A stretch of DNA of 64,000 nt from positions 3,472,001 to 3,536,000 of the forward strand of contig JAWNGF010000002.1 in the NCBI GenBank assembly GCA_037039685.1, written 5' to 3'. This document shows, in pieces, positions 48,611 through 64,000 of this stretch. The number at the start of each line of letters is the position of its first letter. Position 1 is the stretch's first letter. Origin of the DNA: Ceratobasidium sp. AG-K. Lineage: Eukaryota; Basidiomycota; Agaricomycetes; Cantharellales; Ceratobasidiaceae. The position numbers were made by a program, and so were the translations under genes. The notes beneath the pieces are model-generated. The model ran no database searches. It saw nothing but the letters and a program-made list of their open reading frames with translations, and was not told where the DNA came from.

Positions 48611-49333
48611 CTATGAGGCGAGGGATAGCCATCGTTGGGACGGCGGGGATACGGACATGGGCATGAACCCGGGCGACATGAGCGGACGGTCGACGGACCA
48701 CCCGGTGGATGTGGATGTGGGCGACATGGGGAAGGCCGCGGTGGGTGACATGCATACAAAGCTCGAGTCTGAGCCGGGCGAGAACGGCGTCTGGGTGCGT
48801 CGGGCAGAGCGGGCAGGGACGGTGGGTGCGGATACGGATCTGGGTGCAAGCTTCGGTCGTTGCATCTCGTCTTGCTCTTCGGCAAATTCGAATAGCGCAT
48901 CAATGGCGCTCTCCCACTCGGCGGGGGGAGGGGTGGGTAGGACTTTGGGTAGGGAGCACGCAGTAATAGGCGGCGTACGGGGTGTCTCGGTGTCGCTGCT
49001 CGATGCACTCGAGGTAGGGGATACTGACCGACGCACAGGCACAGGCGACGGGACACGAGGGGGTGGGGGAGGAGCCCTGCGCGGACGAGGAGGGGTCGAG
49101 CGCTTGGGCGGCGAATGGATCGGCAAATTCATCCGAGACGAAAAGAAGCGCTTGACCGAGGGGGGTAGCGGAAAGCTATGGCGCACTTCATCGTCATCGT
49201 CGTCTTCGAATACAGAGCGCAGAGGCTCAGAGGGGGTAAAGCGTTGTTTCGATACGTCCGAGGACTCGTCCACCTCCCAGAGGGTGTCCATCGGGCATTT
49301 GGGCAGTACGATCGGGGCGGGGCGGCGGGGCAT
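48611..49333 (-). CDS. Hypothetical Pro/Ser-rich protein, 240 residues
   Basis: A single open frame from ATG 49333 to a stop at 48611. It is rich in Pro, Ser and Arg (PRPRRAPPPPPRVPSPVP). One more ordered stretch (RHSFPLPPSVKRFFSSRMNLP) and a short amphipathic helix (WESAIDALFEFAEEQDEM) are the only likely structured parts. No domain is recognised. Its C-rich third codon positions and conserved-looking motifs argue that it is real. The strand choice rests on amino acid composition; the opposite-strand frame (48606-49382) is Gly-rich shadow text. Confidence 0.5.
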   Translation of the reverse strand: MPRRPAPIVLPKCPMDTLWEVDESSDVSKQRFTPSEPLRSVFEDDDDDEVRHSFPLPPSVKRFFSSRMNLPIHSPPKRSTPPRPRRAPPPPPRVPSPVPVRRSVSPTSSASSSDTETPRTPPITACSLPKVLPTPPPAEWESAIDALFEFAEEQDEMQRPKLAPRSVSAPTVPARSARRTQTPFSPGSDSSFVCMSPTAAFPMSPTSTSTGWSVDRPLMSPGFMPMSVSPPSQRWLSLAS

Positions 49334-52300
49334 TGTAGAGGATTATCTTGGGGGCTCTGGCCACTCGACGAGGAGGATATAAATCGTTCGGGATAAAGGA
49401 CTCGGATTCTTTGCTTTTAGCCATTGTCGCTCACTCCCAGAACACCGGAACCCTTCCTCGGATCCATCCAGGGTTCTGATGCACATCAGGGTCCGCGATC
49501 GCGCGTATGCCGTGACTGCTACGTGACAAACCTTTGTCACTGCGCTTTTTGCCCCCCTTTTTCCTCTGCAGTCGTGCTCGCTGTCGGCTCAATCGTCCCG
49601 TAGTGTATTATCCCGTCAACTATGATGTATTTTCCAGCGAGCGTCGATCCTAGTCCGGTCGGAGTACAAACCGTTTAGCCCTCCCGCTTGGTGTTTCGCC
49701 TAGTTTGAGCGAGAAATGCCGACAGGTATGCACGAATGTAGTATATGTGGTGCAGAATGTTCCACTACTCCGATACTCTCGAACGAATGAATCCCAGCAA
49801 TATTCCCTTACAAAGTACATCTTCCTCGATCGTCCTCGATAGACTTGAGTATTCCTTCCTCGCCACCTCGCAACGAGTGGAATCGGCGGGAAGTTCTACC
49901 TCCTCGGAGCTGAGCTTAATGCACCAGTCACCCGCCTTCTAGCACCAGACCACCAATTCTCGAGACAAATACAGTCGGTCTGGACAAGATTGTCTCGCAT
50001 ACACGCTGTCGTCGTTAACCTAGGACCACCACCGAACCTTGTACACCCTGCCGACCTCAACGCCCCATTTCGCCGGCCTCAAATCCAGCTTTCCCGACCT
50101 CTCTCGATCAAACCCGACGTTCTAATTACAGCAGCACGCCTCGCATTTCAAGTTGTGATCCGTTTTCAACGCGTCCATCTGTGCGTTTTGCCATTCTTGT
50201 CACCCTCTTCACAACCTTGAGCTTGCGATTTCATTTCGCGGCTAGTCAGTCACGTAAGCTCCATTACCCCACCCATTTCAAATCTTGATCATGGTTCGTC
50301 TGTCCACCGGGATAAGGACGCACGCATCATTACCCACCGATTTCAAACAGAGCTACTGGGCTATCCGCGTCAAGAGGTGGTGTAGACATCTGTCACTTAA
50401 GGAGGTATGGGTGCGAGACCTGCTGCATCTCTTCTCTGTCGAGAAATTCAAAATCTGTGGCACATTCCACAATTGGAGGCAGACTGCATCACCTGGGGCG
50501 AGTCGCTCGTGCGTGGGGGGCGCCACATCCAGCGCCACGGAGCTATACCTGATGCGCAACATTCCAGGTGTAATGCCCCTACACTGCCTGGGCCATGGAT
50601 TATCGACGTTTCAGATACGTCAACATCTAGGTATTAGGCATTCACGTAAGTAAAGATAAATGTGTATGTATCCGCATACCGGATCGGACTGTGGCACCAT
50701 CATTTAGCTTGTCGACGACTCCTATCCGCTGTCCCAGGTTTGCGCCGTACCTGACATGCGGTGCCGACGAGACTTGTTTGAACCTCGACGGTGGTGGAGC
50801 TGCTCCACCCGGTGCTAACGCTCCTGCGGACGGATCGTTGGACAGGCATCGTGAGCATGAGGATCGTGGCCAAAGATTTCGCGTGACAGTCGATCATCAG
50901 ATGGGAATCTGCCTGCGTGTACAGACAATGCATACCATGTCTCACCCCTTGTCCACCGACTCGAGTAAACAATGCCCGCTTCGCTGGGTGTCACAATGAC
51001 CATCACGAACAGGTGATGCAATGCGTATTCCATTCGAACATGACGCTCATTACATGCGGACATAATCATCATTACAAGCAAGAACAATGCTCATTACATG
51101 CGGGCACTATGTTTATTTCAAGCGGGCACAATACGAATGCACGAATACGGATGGTCGCTGGAATGCGAATAACAATACCCACCAGCCGGCAATCAATCCT
51201 ACAAACGGTTAGGATGATGAGGGGACGTGCCTGCGGTACCTGTCATCCAGTTGCTATGAGCTTGGCTACGTCAGTGGGCGTAGGGTATCCAAGGCTCAAG
51301 AGGTTGAGTCAAGGCGGACGGGTCATCAGGAACAATCCCGTCTGTAACAGCCGCACGACGAACACGATGTGGTCCGGTCTACCCATGGCGCCGGACGAGA
51401 TGACGCCGAGACACGCGCATACAATCCCCGCGGGATCTCTTTGTACTCTACAACGAGTGTACGCTTATTGTTAGTGTTCCACTTGGTTCAGTGGACATTC
51501 TCAAGCGCTTAGTAGGGGAGCGGCCAAGGCACCCCAATTAATCCAGCTCGGGCGGGGGCAAATTATATTTTGCAATAAACCAATTCCTCTAGACCGCGTC
51601 AAAGGGATCGCCTTTTTAGGGCACCGCCAGAATCACCGCCCCGAATTTCCTGTCATGCAAGTCTCGAGAGTCAAGGAGTAAAGAGGGCCGAGGCTCATGT
51701 GCGAGCGAATGAGAGATCGTCGCTTGGGGTGGTTCTCGTTGTCAGCCTGGGGTTCGTCGCTTCTAGTGTGTTCTCGGGTCGGTTCGGGCACATATTTACG
51801 ACGGCCTTGGAGTCCGTCTGCTTGACCCAGAGGAGCAATCTCGACGGAGTAGGTAAAACGTTGATAGATGAGATGGCCGTTGGAGTGTGATTCTGTCATT
51901 CGAGGACGGGTGATCATCGGGAGCGAGAGCATGGGCGGGCCGGGCGGTCAGGGTTGGGTAAGCGTTGCGTAGGGCTCGATGGTGGTCGCCACCCCAGCGT
52001 GATGCTGTGTGACGGTCATTATATCATAGATCGATAAGAAAAACTAGGTGTTGTTCTAGTCTATCGAGTTCAGGTTCGTAGATGTTTAATAAGTGACCGA
52101 ATTCAGACATGGTATTCATTCCACGGCGAAGTAATTTTGGGGTTGGATAGCCGGGTTAGTCGTCGAGAGGCCGCCTTCCTGGCACTTGTCCTCGTAAAAC
52201 AGGCTAGTGCCTCATAAACTAGCTCGCACCCCTGCCCGAAGTCGGGTCGGTTCGCCTCTAGGCGGTGTCAAGCACGAGCCTTTCCGCGTCGAGGACCTCG

Positions 52301-53507
52301 TCCTCGAGCGCAATGGCCAATCGGGAGACCTTCCACACATTAGGTACTTGCGCGGAATGAAGACTGAGCGGCGGATGGATTGAATTTGGGCATTCAGAGT
52401 TGCGTGATCGACAGTGGCTGAGAAGACTATCAGTGCCACAATTCAAAAATCACCACCTACAGGGCGATTGTACAACGTATCACACACACACAATCATCCT
52501 CTTGAACTTTTAATTTCTGATAAACATCGCTTGTGGACCAGATGGAGGTAATTACCACGACGAGGGCCCACTCGAACAGTTGTAGTGCATTATTTGTAAT
52601 TTTGTAACGCAAATAAGATTACTCCCGCGAGGCACGGGTTGCGCTTGATGAGCCATTTCGAGTCTAGCCCTGCACATCAGAATCATTCTCGGTTCTACAA
52701 AAAGTCTAGTTACGTGGTTAATACCCCCGTTTCAAGGAATACGAGAACGTCACTCGTGTGCCCAAAACGCTCCAGACCTTTTCCATCTGTATGCGCATTC
52801 ACGTTCTGCGGAAAGTCTCTTTACGGTCCGCAGTTGACTCGATGCCAAGAATACCAGGCGCTGCCAAACTCGTCTTTCACCGTCGTCGAGCCTCGTGCAC
52901 GATTTTGGTATGTTCTCCCAAGAACTTGCCTACGGGGCGACGTTCTATGGGAGACGTTACATCTAGTATATCACTACCAGCATCATGCAGTGATATCAGG
53001 GCTCTACAATTTTTAGCATGTTCGAATCCGTTATGTATTCCTCACAAGCAGAGAATGTCACACTTGTCGACCCTATAGATCGTCACGTCTAACCCTGCTC
53101 GAAGTCGCGCCTATAGCCTCTGCCTATGGATTTTGTGGGGTTTGCCGAGGTGGCGCGAGAAGGCCGACTCTAGACTTCTCTTCCACCCGAAAAAGTGAAA
53201 TAACCATGCCACTTGTGTGGCCATAGAGCTTCGCGGGACGGCATCGAAGCTCTGCGAAGCCCAAGGGCAGCGAGTGTGGCACTCCGGTTTTACCCCGAGT
53301 TGATGACCCAGCATGGCTGGCTAAACATATAATGCGTGAGCTATTTGTCACTACTAATTAAGCCACCCCATTTCTTGATGAAACATTCACGCAAAATGAC
53401 AGTGTTAGGACTGTATTGGGTATATACACAAGAACAAGACCTGTCAGAGGTTGAAATTAAAGCACAGGTTTTTAATTGAGGCAATTACGACTCACCAATC
53501 ACAAGCG
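49334..53507. other. 4.2-kb gene-poor region
   Basis: No gene could be assigned. Frames reach about 185 codons (50917-51474) but show no domain and have codon use unlike the neighbouring genes. A 15-base string, GCTCATTACATGCGG, is repeated at about 51047 and 51091. A hairpin (GAGCTTCG and CGAAGCTC) lies near 53227-53253. Non-coding RNA or decayed mobile DNA is possible but not shown. Confidence 0.5.
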
Positions 53508-55536
53508 CTACACTGACATTTTCAGGTGCCTCGTTCCTCCAGCTCCGTCCCAATAGCTTCGTACGACGTTTCCGACATCGGCTACCAGTTGATCATACTC
53601 GTGGTTTTCTTCACGGAAAAATATACCGCAGTGTGCGGTAACTTCGCTATCTGCACCTGCGACTGGCACACATATCCACTGTTGGTCCGTGCCCTTCCGA
53701 GGAAGGACGACAAAGTGATGTGGTGAATCTACCTTGTCGGCGTCGCGCGCACGTTTGGCTGCGGCGTCCAGTGCCTTTTGACGTTCCTTGGCCTCTTTCT
53801 TGGCCTGCTTCTCCGCCTCTTTGATTTGACGTTCCTTCTCTTTACGTGCGGCTTTCTCCTCCTTCTGCAGTACCTTCTGTTCAGATTTGAGCTCTTTTTC
53901 CCTTTCTTTCAATGAGGCCTTTTCTTCATTCGAAATCGATACTTCGCTCATCTGAGCTTGGAGGGCCTCTAATGCACACTTGACATCTTCACTCTTTCTG
54001 CTTGACTGGGTGGTTTCAGACGGTGCATAGGTGGATGGAGGAGATGTCGCTGAAGTTGTACTCATAGTCTGAAACAGACTAGGTTCGGCGGAGCTCGCAC
54101 CAGTTGATGAAACGGATGGACGGGGGGAAAGACTTTGTCGGGGATCGTTACTGTTGCCTCCAGCCACTTCACTAGCCATCATCTTCGACAGATCCATAGA
54201 TTCGGCCATATCCGACTCTCGGTCCTCGTTGATCTGCGGGCTAGAGCCATACATATCCCCTCTTCGTTTGGGTACCGTAATCGTCCAAAAGTTGACCCAA
54301 CCCCTTCCGTAAGGTCCTACGGTTTCGTCAGACCCCCATTGCTGCATCTTTTCGTACCGCGCAATCAACCCTTGTGGGTCGAGCAAACAGCCTCCGAATT
54401 CGAAAATCTGAACAATCCAATCTTTGATTCCCATAATTCCCGAGTGCTTGTCGAAAAAGTGTAGGACGTCGTGCACAGATTGGGGAATAGGTCCGAGTCC
54501 AAAGGTTTCGAAAGCTTGTTCAAGCTTGGGAGAAATCACGCGCACGGGAGGGCGGGGAGAGCTCAGATGCAGAGAAGAGGGAAGTTCAGGCTTAGGGCTC
54601 CGCGGGGGAGGAGGGAAGGCACTGGAAGTCTGAGGGCTGAAACCAGCTGATCGACGTGGTGGAAGGGGGGGTGGAGATGGTACTGTAGGGACTGGCGTCG
54701 GGGATCGGTCGTCGGCGGGAGGGGTGAGATACACGGAGCTTGTTGATGCTGCGGGGTTCATGCCGACAGTGCTAAGGCTGCTGGCAGTTCCTGTCTCAAT
54801 ATGATAAATCAGAGCAGATTGAATTACTATATAAGGACACACCCTGAAGATATGGCCTCCCTGCACTTTTAGACACCATATTGACATGCTGCGGGTCGTT
54901 CAACTCTGCTTCAGACTTGCCTTCTTTCTTCTTGAATAGTGAAGCGATGCCACTGGTAAGGTTGGACCGCAGTATCAGACCCAATTCAAGTTTTATCGAT
55001 GGTGACGAACCTGAGGATCACATGTGGGTGCACTCCAAGGAATGGAACGTCGAATGATACCAAGCCAATAACGCGATTGGGTGGAGCCGCGAATGCTACT
55101 TCCGCGGTGAGTAGCCCGCCCATAGAATGTCCACATAGAATTACTCGTCCTTCAGGAAGTGTCGCCATCCTATACGCTATGTGATCTAATGGGATATCAA
55201 TGCTGATAGAAACTAACTCCACTCACAGTTAGAAGATTATACACCAATAATACCAGTTTAGTTGAAACACAGTTTCACAGGAGTTAAGCGAGCGACTTCG
55301 CACCAATCTAGGAATTGATCACGGGCCACATCTAATGGCCGTGTGGTCTTGTAGGTTGGGTATACAAACGTTTGTAGCTGGGGTATCGTTGGAATCAAGT
55401 GCAAGTGTAAATCCGTGGGGAAAGCTGCCAATACAACGACATAAATGATCGACGAAAATCTGTTTGAATTGGGCTTACATTGAAACGACGTATGGTCTCC
55501 TCGAAAGCCGTGAACGAAAACCAAGCAGAGAGCCAT
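53508..55536 (-). CDS. Alpha/beta hydrolase with Lys/Glu-rich coiled-coil tail
   Basis: The gene starts MALCLVFVHGFRGDHTSFQ at 55536, the beta-3/oxyanion segment of an alpha/beta hydrolase. Exon 2 (from 55424) holds FVYPTYKTTRPLDVARDQF. A further exon has RVILCGHSMGGLLTAE, the nucleophile-elbow Ser in GHSMGG. Exons 54952-54843 and 54790-53508 complete it; the exon-2/3 joint near 55230-55320 is uncertain. The C-terminal part has a Pro-rich region, then NFWTITVPKR, and a Lys/Glu-rich coiled coil (KEREKELKSEQKVLQKEEKA). The catalytic Asp and His were not located. It resembles fungal GPI-deacylase/lipase-like hydrolases (DUF676 type) of unknown substrate. Confidence 0.65.
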
Positions 55537-55755
55537 GGCGGAAAGAGTCGAGATGGTGGTGGAGGCAGAGCGGGTCGCGCGGGTCGCGGCAGTGCATTGC
55601 TGGTGGTACGTTATGATGTACTGAGCTTAGTCAGCGCCCAGTATTCTCATGCAAAACGTGCGGTATTCCAAGTACGGTACTCTACTCGTGAGCTCAGAAA
55701 TAAGATAGTGACATATGGTACAACGACAAATAAGCCAAGCGAGAAAGCGCAAGCT

Positions 55756-56316
55756 CTACCCGCGAGTCAAACCAATTCTAGCTGCCAACTGCCGATACTG
55801 CATCGTAGTCAATTTCTGGACTTTGGCATAAAGAACACCCAAGGATAGCAGGGCGAGTGCGATGTTGCAGACCTATTCATGGAAGTGTTGATTAGTTGGG
55901 TTTCAAGTAACTGTCATTGATGTACTCACCACAAACTCGTTAAAATCAGCCCTTTCCTGGAGCACGACTTTTCCGCACGATTCCCATGCTGGTGTCTCTC
56001 CAGGAAAGGCGTGGTCTGGCAGGTGCCCTTCTGGAGTATCTTGAGGAATATCGGATTTGCGTATACAATGGATCAACCGTCGGTTGCCATATGGTTTACA
56101 AAACGGTTGGTTGAGCTGGAATTGTGTTGAGTTTAGTCGGACGATATTTGTTCTTGTTGAATAGAGACGCACCGCTTCAGTTGGACATGGCTCACACATC
56201 CCAAAAGGCCTACACACGACCTCGTCGCCACTGCCTCCAGTCGCTGGGGACCCCCAGACAAAGGTAATACATTGGAGTAATATCCACAGACCGACTCTAT
56301 TGATACAATATTCCAT
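55756..56316 (-). CDS. JTB-family single-pass membrane protein
   Basis: Exons 56316-56173, 56115-55930 and 55872-55756 join to 148 residues. A hydrophobic N-terminus (VGLWILLQCITFVWG) serves as signal peptide. The luminal part is Cys-rich (CRPFGMCEPCP, QPFCKPYGNRRLIHC). The pattern WESCGKVVLQERADFNEFV leads into a transmembrane helix (VCNIALALLSLGVLYA) and a short basic tail (QLAARIGLTR). The order SC, then an Ala/Leu-x-E-R block, then F-x-x-F, membrane helix and QLxxR tail matches the JTB (jumping translocation breakpoint) family of animals, a type I membrane protein with a disputed role in mitochondria and cytokinesis. The start at 56316 was chosen for the signal peptide; an upstream ATG cannot be spliced in frame. 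Confidence 0.65.
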
Positions 56317-56603
56317 ACAATTTAGATACTACAAACAAATGCAAGAAAACAAACTTACATACTTTGAGGGACAAGCCGCATGGTGGTCGTAAGCGCTGAG
56401 GTGTGGGGCGCTAGCTGGAATGCCACATCAGGGTTCCCCAAACTCATTCAAGAGACCATCATCTCATCATCCCACGCAATCAAACAGAACACAGTACGGC
56501 TATCTCATTCGTGTGTACTATCCACATTGGAAAGTTTGCATCAACGTATAGCAAGCAGACTTTGGTCGACAGAATATCTTGGGCCTGCTAGTGATCCGCA
56601 ACA

Positions 56604-57979
56604 ATGGCATCCAGACAACGTATAACAGTCCAAGACATATCCGACTCGGATTCAGAGGGTGAAAGGCGCGTGGCAGCGCTACCCAATACTGGCACTCGCG
56701 GTGCATTACTTCAAGAGGTCGGAGATGCTTCTGGTGAGTTGTTTTCCATGGCACCACACTTATCTCTTCCTCTGGGTCGTCTCGTGTGTGAAGATGGCAC
56801 CTTTGTTGGCACGTTAAATGACACATATGTAATCTATCAGATCCAGACGAACCAGTATTCGACTACGAGCCTCCAGTAGCGAGTGCCAGCTCGTCCGCAC
56901 CATTCCGCCCCCAGCATACAAACGTACAGTACCGCAGCGCAGCGGATCTCGAGAAGTACAAACGGTATGTACGCTGTGCAACTCTCTCATTTTTTCCCCC
57001 ATTGCCATCTCTCCCAATCACTATCCTCGACGCCTGCGTCTCGTGACATGCGGCCTTGTCCGCACGTCACCCAACGCATGTATCGCATTTCAATAGGGCC
57101 GGTCTCATGACCATACCTAATCTCGATTTGCTAGGTGGACATCTCTATATCCGATATATTTCGATGCCAAACGCCCTTATGGTCAAGGCCAGCGTCGCCT
57201 GGCACGCGAGAAGAGCGTGTGGTGGCCACAGAGTCGTGATATCGAGGTCGCGGCACGCACATTAGGGATTGCTACGCTACACGAGGTAAGTCTATGACAC
57301 TCGTCAGTCGAGGCCCAATGAAATGGGTGAATGCTGTACTGCCCGATCTGGGTCTCCCTTCTCGTTCATTTCATTCCGCCAGACCACGTATGCTCAAGGG
57401 TTACTGGTGATACAATAGCCCACGAAGCGCCATCCTCAAGACTGGGAAAACCCAGGGCGAGTCAAGGTGCTTTGGAAAGAAAACGGAAAGGTCCTAAACC
57501 AAAAGTTCAACTCGAGTGAGTGTACTCTCGCAACCCTCATTCTTATCTAACGCCCATTTAGAGAAACGTCTCCTCGAGGCCATCAGTTTACAGATCCAAA
57601 CGCACAAACCAGACCAAATTCCCACGCCCGATACGAGTGTTCCGATTCGCGCCCCGCCTAAGAGTGCAAACACAACGCCGACTCAGCGCAAATCTTTCAA
57701 GGCCCCTCCGGCCCCAAAGCCATGGCCCAAGTTGCAAGACAGGGTGAGCCCGTATTCGCCCATGATCGACGGTGGAATTCTAGTCGATGCTGTCTCGGTG
57801 AGTACTCGAGAGGTGTGGGGGTGGTTGGGATGTGTTGACTCTGGCTGTAGAGTGCGCTGGCGGCCGAGAAGAAGGCAGAGAGTGCGCCGGGTGCGATCGC
57901 TGGACAAGGTCAAGGTCAACCTCAGGGAGGTGCTGGGGCTGGGAAAGGAAAGAAGAAGGTCATTCGTGTACGTGGGTAG
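56604..57979 (+). CDS. SEC65: Signal recognition particle subunit SRP19 (Sec65)
   Basis: Six exons (56604-56733, 56841-56964, 57135-57285, 57419-57515, 57562-57797, 57851-57979) give 288 residues. The SRP19 domain (about 84-185) reads KRWTSLYPIYFDAKRPYGQGQRR, then VAARTLGIATLHEPTKRHPQDWENPGRVKVLWK and LLEAISLQIQ. It binds SRP RNA and is needed to assemble SRP54 for co-translational targeting to the ER. The C-terminus is rich in Gly, Gln and Lys and ends GKGKKKVIRVRG, close to the Lys-rich ends of Sec65 homologues. The N-terminal extension of about 80 acidic/Ser residues is longer than in mammals. Introns of 107, 170 and 133 bp are longer than in neighbouring genes. Confidence 0.85.
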
Positions 57980-58234
57980 GGCCGATGAATACACCAAGAA
58001 GCGAGGGAGCAGTCCTCGTAGAAGAGATGATGCGAACTTTATCGATGTAAATGTAATGCCTATAATGCAATCCTTCAGAACCATTTACTATCCTGGGCGA
58101 TTGATTGCCTGTCCAAGGTAGCAGATTATTGAATAGCTACATTGCATGGATATACACAGCTAATTTTGAGGCGACGCTATCCTAACGCTCTCATCGTCTC
58201 TCCCTATAAAACACAAGTGAACTAATCAGCAACT

Positions 58235-58847
58235 TCATATTAGCTCTGAGCAGCCGACAATCCCACCTGCATAGAACTTTTGCAAGAATGTCTGCCCAAC
58301 GGTGCTACCTTCGTGTGGATCACGCAACAATATTCCCATAATATGGGGCTCCTGCTTCCAGCAGTTCATGGTCTCCTGCATGACGCGACACAATCAGTAT
58401 GAAGTCAAAAGGTCATGATTCGGTAGTTGCAAGCCTCCGCCTTATCCATCGACCATAAAACACCGGTCATGCACGTATTCTCAACGAGTAGAAATGAAAT
58501 AGCTTTGCACATACCTGGTAATCTAGCCGAGCCTTGTGCAGTAAGACATCGAGTACGGCAGGATCTGTCACATATCGTGTCTGCTCCCACCTCTCACGGA
58601 TACGGGCACGAAGGAGCGAGGGAGGGATGTTTAATCCGTAGATTGATACGATTTCGGGGGCCTGCGTGAATCGATGGTGGTTGGTTTCGAGGGTATAGAA
58701 ATACGTGAGAGCGAGTCGACGAATACGCTTTAGTCAACGCACCGAGCGATACCAATCACGGTAGATTTGAACGGAACGCTTGCGAGCCTCTGCCAGACCA
58801 GCTGATGTCTGGGCGAGACGAGAGAGGCGAGAAGGAATGGTGGTCAT
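58235..58847 (-). CDS. Complex I LYR-motif subunit NDUFA6 (B14)
   Basis: Exons 58847-58743, 58661-58515 and 58375-58235 give 130 residues, the usual size for NDUFA6. It begins MTTIPSRLSRLAQ, then EARKRSVQIYRDWYRS, the LYR-family N-terminal helix with a Tyr-Arg pair. Then come IREWEQ-like RIRERWEQTRYVTDPAVLDVLL and ETMNCWKQEPHIMG. It ends TFLQKFYAG. It sits in the matrix arm of respiratory complex I and binds the mitochondrial acyl carrier protein. The second intron is 139 bp, longer than usual. It lies tail to tail with SRP19 (255 bp apart). Confidence 0.85.
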
Positions 58848-59032
58848 CGCGGCCAAGTTGAAGAACCAATGAGCGATAATTGTTTGCTTATGCTAAGCGC
58901 CATGGTGTGCTGACCGATAGATAGCAAGACAAATTCTGATCGATTTGGTTGAACAGAGGATAATATTCTACATCAGAATGTAAAAGAGTACACGAACGAG
59001 ACCGAACAGATATATTAGAAACGAATAAAAGG

Positions 59033-63139
<4,107 letters not shown>

Positions 63140-63140
<1 letters not shown>

Positions 63141-64000
63141 GCACCTTCGATGATACTCACTCATAGTCTCCCATCCGAAGTCCTCGCGTACATATTTCAA
63201 CCAGTTCATAATTCTTCAACCCGTTCACTCAGTGTTTCAGTAAAGCTACTCCCTCCAGACATTATATCCCTTTTGGCGTCAGATAACCCTCAGTTCGCAC
63301 ACTCATTGGTAACAAGTTGACCTTCCTCTTCATACCCCACTTTTTAGTTACTTGCTGCGTCGCGCAGAAACCTACATGATCAGAGCTGGGCCTCTGCTAT
63401 TGTAAGTCCGAATCCATCTGAATAGCATAGGATTTCAAGCCGAGCCATCCTGTTATGCTAGCCTGATCAAGTTTTGGAGCTCTATTGCCCCACGGATACG
63501 GTCGCTGCAGTTATCCACCCGTAACACGCCGACTGAGCTGTGGTTCTCATTGCCGCAGAGCCTTTTTACAACGGCAACGCCAGGAATCCTGAGTACACTC
63601 GCGATTTGGGTCTCTGAAGTTGTTATTATTGGCGGCCACCCCCGTTACTTCATTGAATCAGCGGACAACTCGAACGCTAGCGAAACTATACCATTGAACG
63701 TACCTCGGGAGCTTCTAGACGACCTATGGCTTTCTATTCGATCTATGAATGTTAGTAGACTATATCCTTATTGGACGAGCAAAGCGTACTACGGGCTGGT
63801 AGAGCTTCGCCTTGGTGGTGGTGGCTGCGACTCCATATCTATAACTGAATTACAACTCAGAGATATCTTAGTCGTTAGCCCAGGGCTTCGGGGTTTTGCC
63901 TTTCACATCGTCATTACTGGCTCTTATCAACGAGGGGACTCACTGATACCAATCAGTCTCGAAGCGCTCGAGATTTTGTCGTTCCGCACGAGTGAGGCCG
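63140..64000 (+). CDS. F-box/LRR protein, partial, runs off the window end
   Basis: An F-box-like start (LPSEVLAYIFQPV, about 63175-63215) is followed by an interruption. From about 63430 to the end an open frame encodes text very close to the F-box/LRR protein at 37402-39083. It includes SLIKFWSSIAPRIRSLQLSTRN, where the other protein has FLTSIASRIGSLKLATN, and YPYWTSKAYYGLVELRLGGGG, matching LPWTSKAYRGLTELHLV. The F-box and LRR parts are not in one obvious frame, so introns or decay separate them. The 3' end is outside the window. It is a divergent paralog of the other F-box gene. Confidence 0.5.

Noticed and set aside
48606..49382. Plus-strand 258-codon frame over the Pro-rich gene.
   Set aside because: Gly/Arg-rich text is the shadow of Pro/Ser codons on the other strand; the minus frame has the more protein-like motifs.
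56380..56395. An upstream ATG (56382, minus strand) as start of the JTB-family gene.
   Set aside because: Its frame could not be joined to the next exon at any AG acceptor, while the ATG at 56316 gives a good signal peptide.

Overview
The window is nuclear DNA from a filamentous basidiomycete fungus. Genes carry many short introns, mostly 46-60 bp and of GT-AG type with CTNA-like branch sites. They encode eukaryotic proteins: MSH2, ribosomal protein uL13, SRP19, a complex I LYR subunit and an SREBP-type bHLH factor. The accessory families (TPR-CHAT proteins, F-box/LRR proteins, Zn2Cys6 regulators, small secreted proteins) resemble those expanded in Rhizoctonia-type Agaricomycetes. That taxon is an inference from recalled family resemblance, not from a search.

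Layout. 0.6-4.4 kb: a TPR-CHAT gene carrying a stop codon and a frameshift. 4.4-5.9 kb: intergenic DNA with a palindromic MITE-like element. 5.9-8.7 kb: SREBP-like membrane-bound bHLH factor. 9.0-10.3 kb: CIA1 WD40 protein. 10.8-13.3 kb: Zn2Cys6 regulator, perhaps decayed. 13.8-15.4 kb: secreted protein with a triplicated domain. 15.7-18.4 kb: VHS-GAT sorting adaptor. 18.4-20.3 kb (minus): phosphopantothenoylcysteine decarboxylase fused in frame to a DUF3605-type domain. This gene shares a 147-bp divergent promoter with HIS5 (20.5-21.8 kb). 22.0-25.4 kb (minus): second Zn2Cys6 regulator. 25.4-29.0 kb: no gene recognised. 29.0-29.8 kb: Thr-rich secreted protein. 30.4-31.8 kb (minus): unknown protein. 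32.2-40.6 kb: accessory tract with F-box remnants, an MFS sugar transporter, a tiny secreted protein and a TPR fragment. 41.1-49.3 kb: MSH2, RPL16, a 4EHP-type eIF4E and a Pro-rich protein. 49.3-53.5 kb: gene-poor. 53.5-60.5 kb: compact housekeeping block (alpha/beta hydrolase, JTB-family membrane protein, SRP19, NDUFA6, cystathionine beta-synthase). 60.5-63.1 kb: no clear gene. 63.1-64.0 kb: an F-box/LRR gene running off the end.

Five genes (TPR-CHAT, CIA1, the MFS transporter, an F-box gene and MSH2) each read through cleanly if one missing base is assumed. For CIA1, the F-box gene and MSH2 the summed length then becomes a multiple of three; for the transporter the next exon phase is restored. 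Because MSH2 and CIA1 are housekeeping genes, sequence or assembly error is a serious alternative to real mutation. The TPR-CHAT gene also carries an in-frame TAG that such an error does not explain.

The most interesting items are the decarboxylase-DUF3605 fusion and its promoter with two TGACTC sites, the triplicated secreted domain, the SREBP with an enlarged HLH loop and an AT-hook, and the palindromic element near 4.9 kb. All gene models were built by hand from splice consensus, reading frame and recalled family motifs, with no database search.
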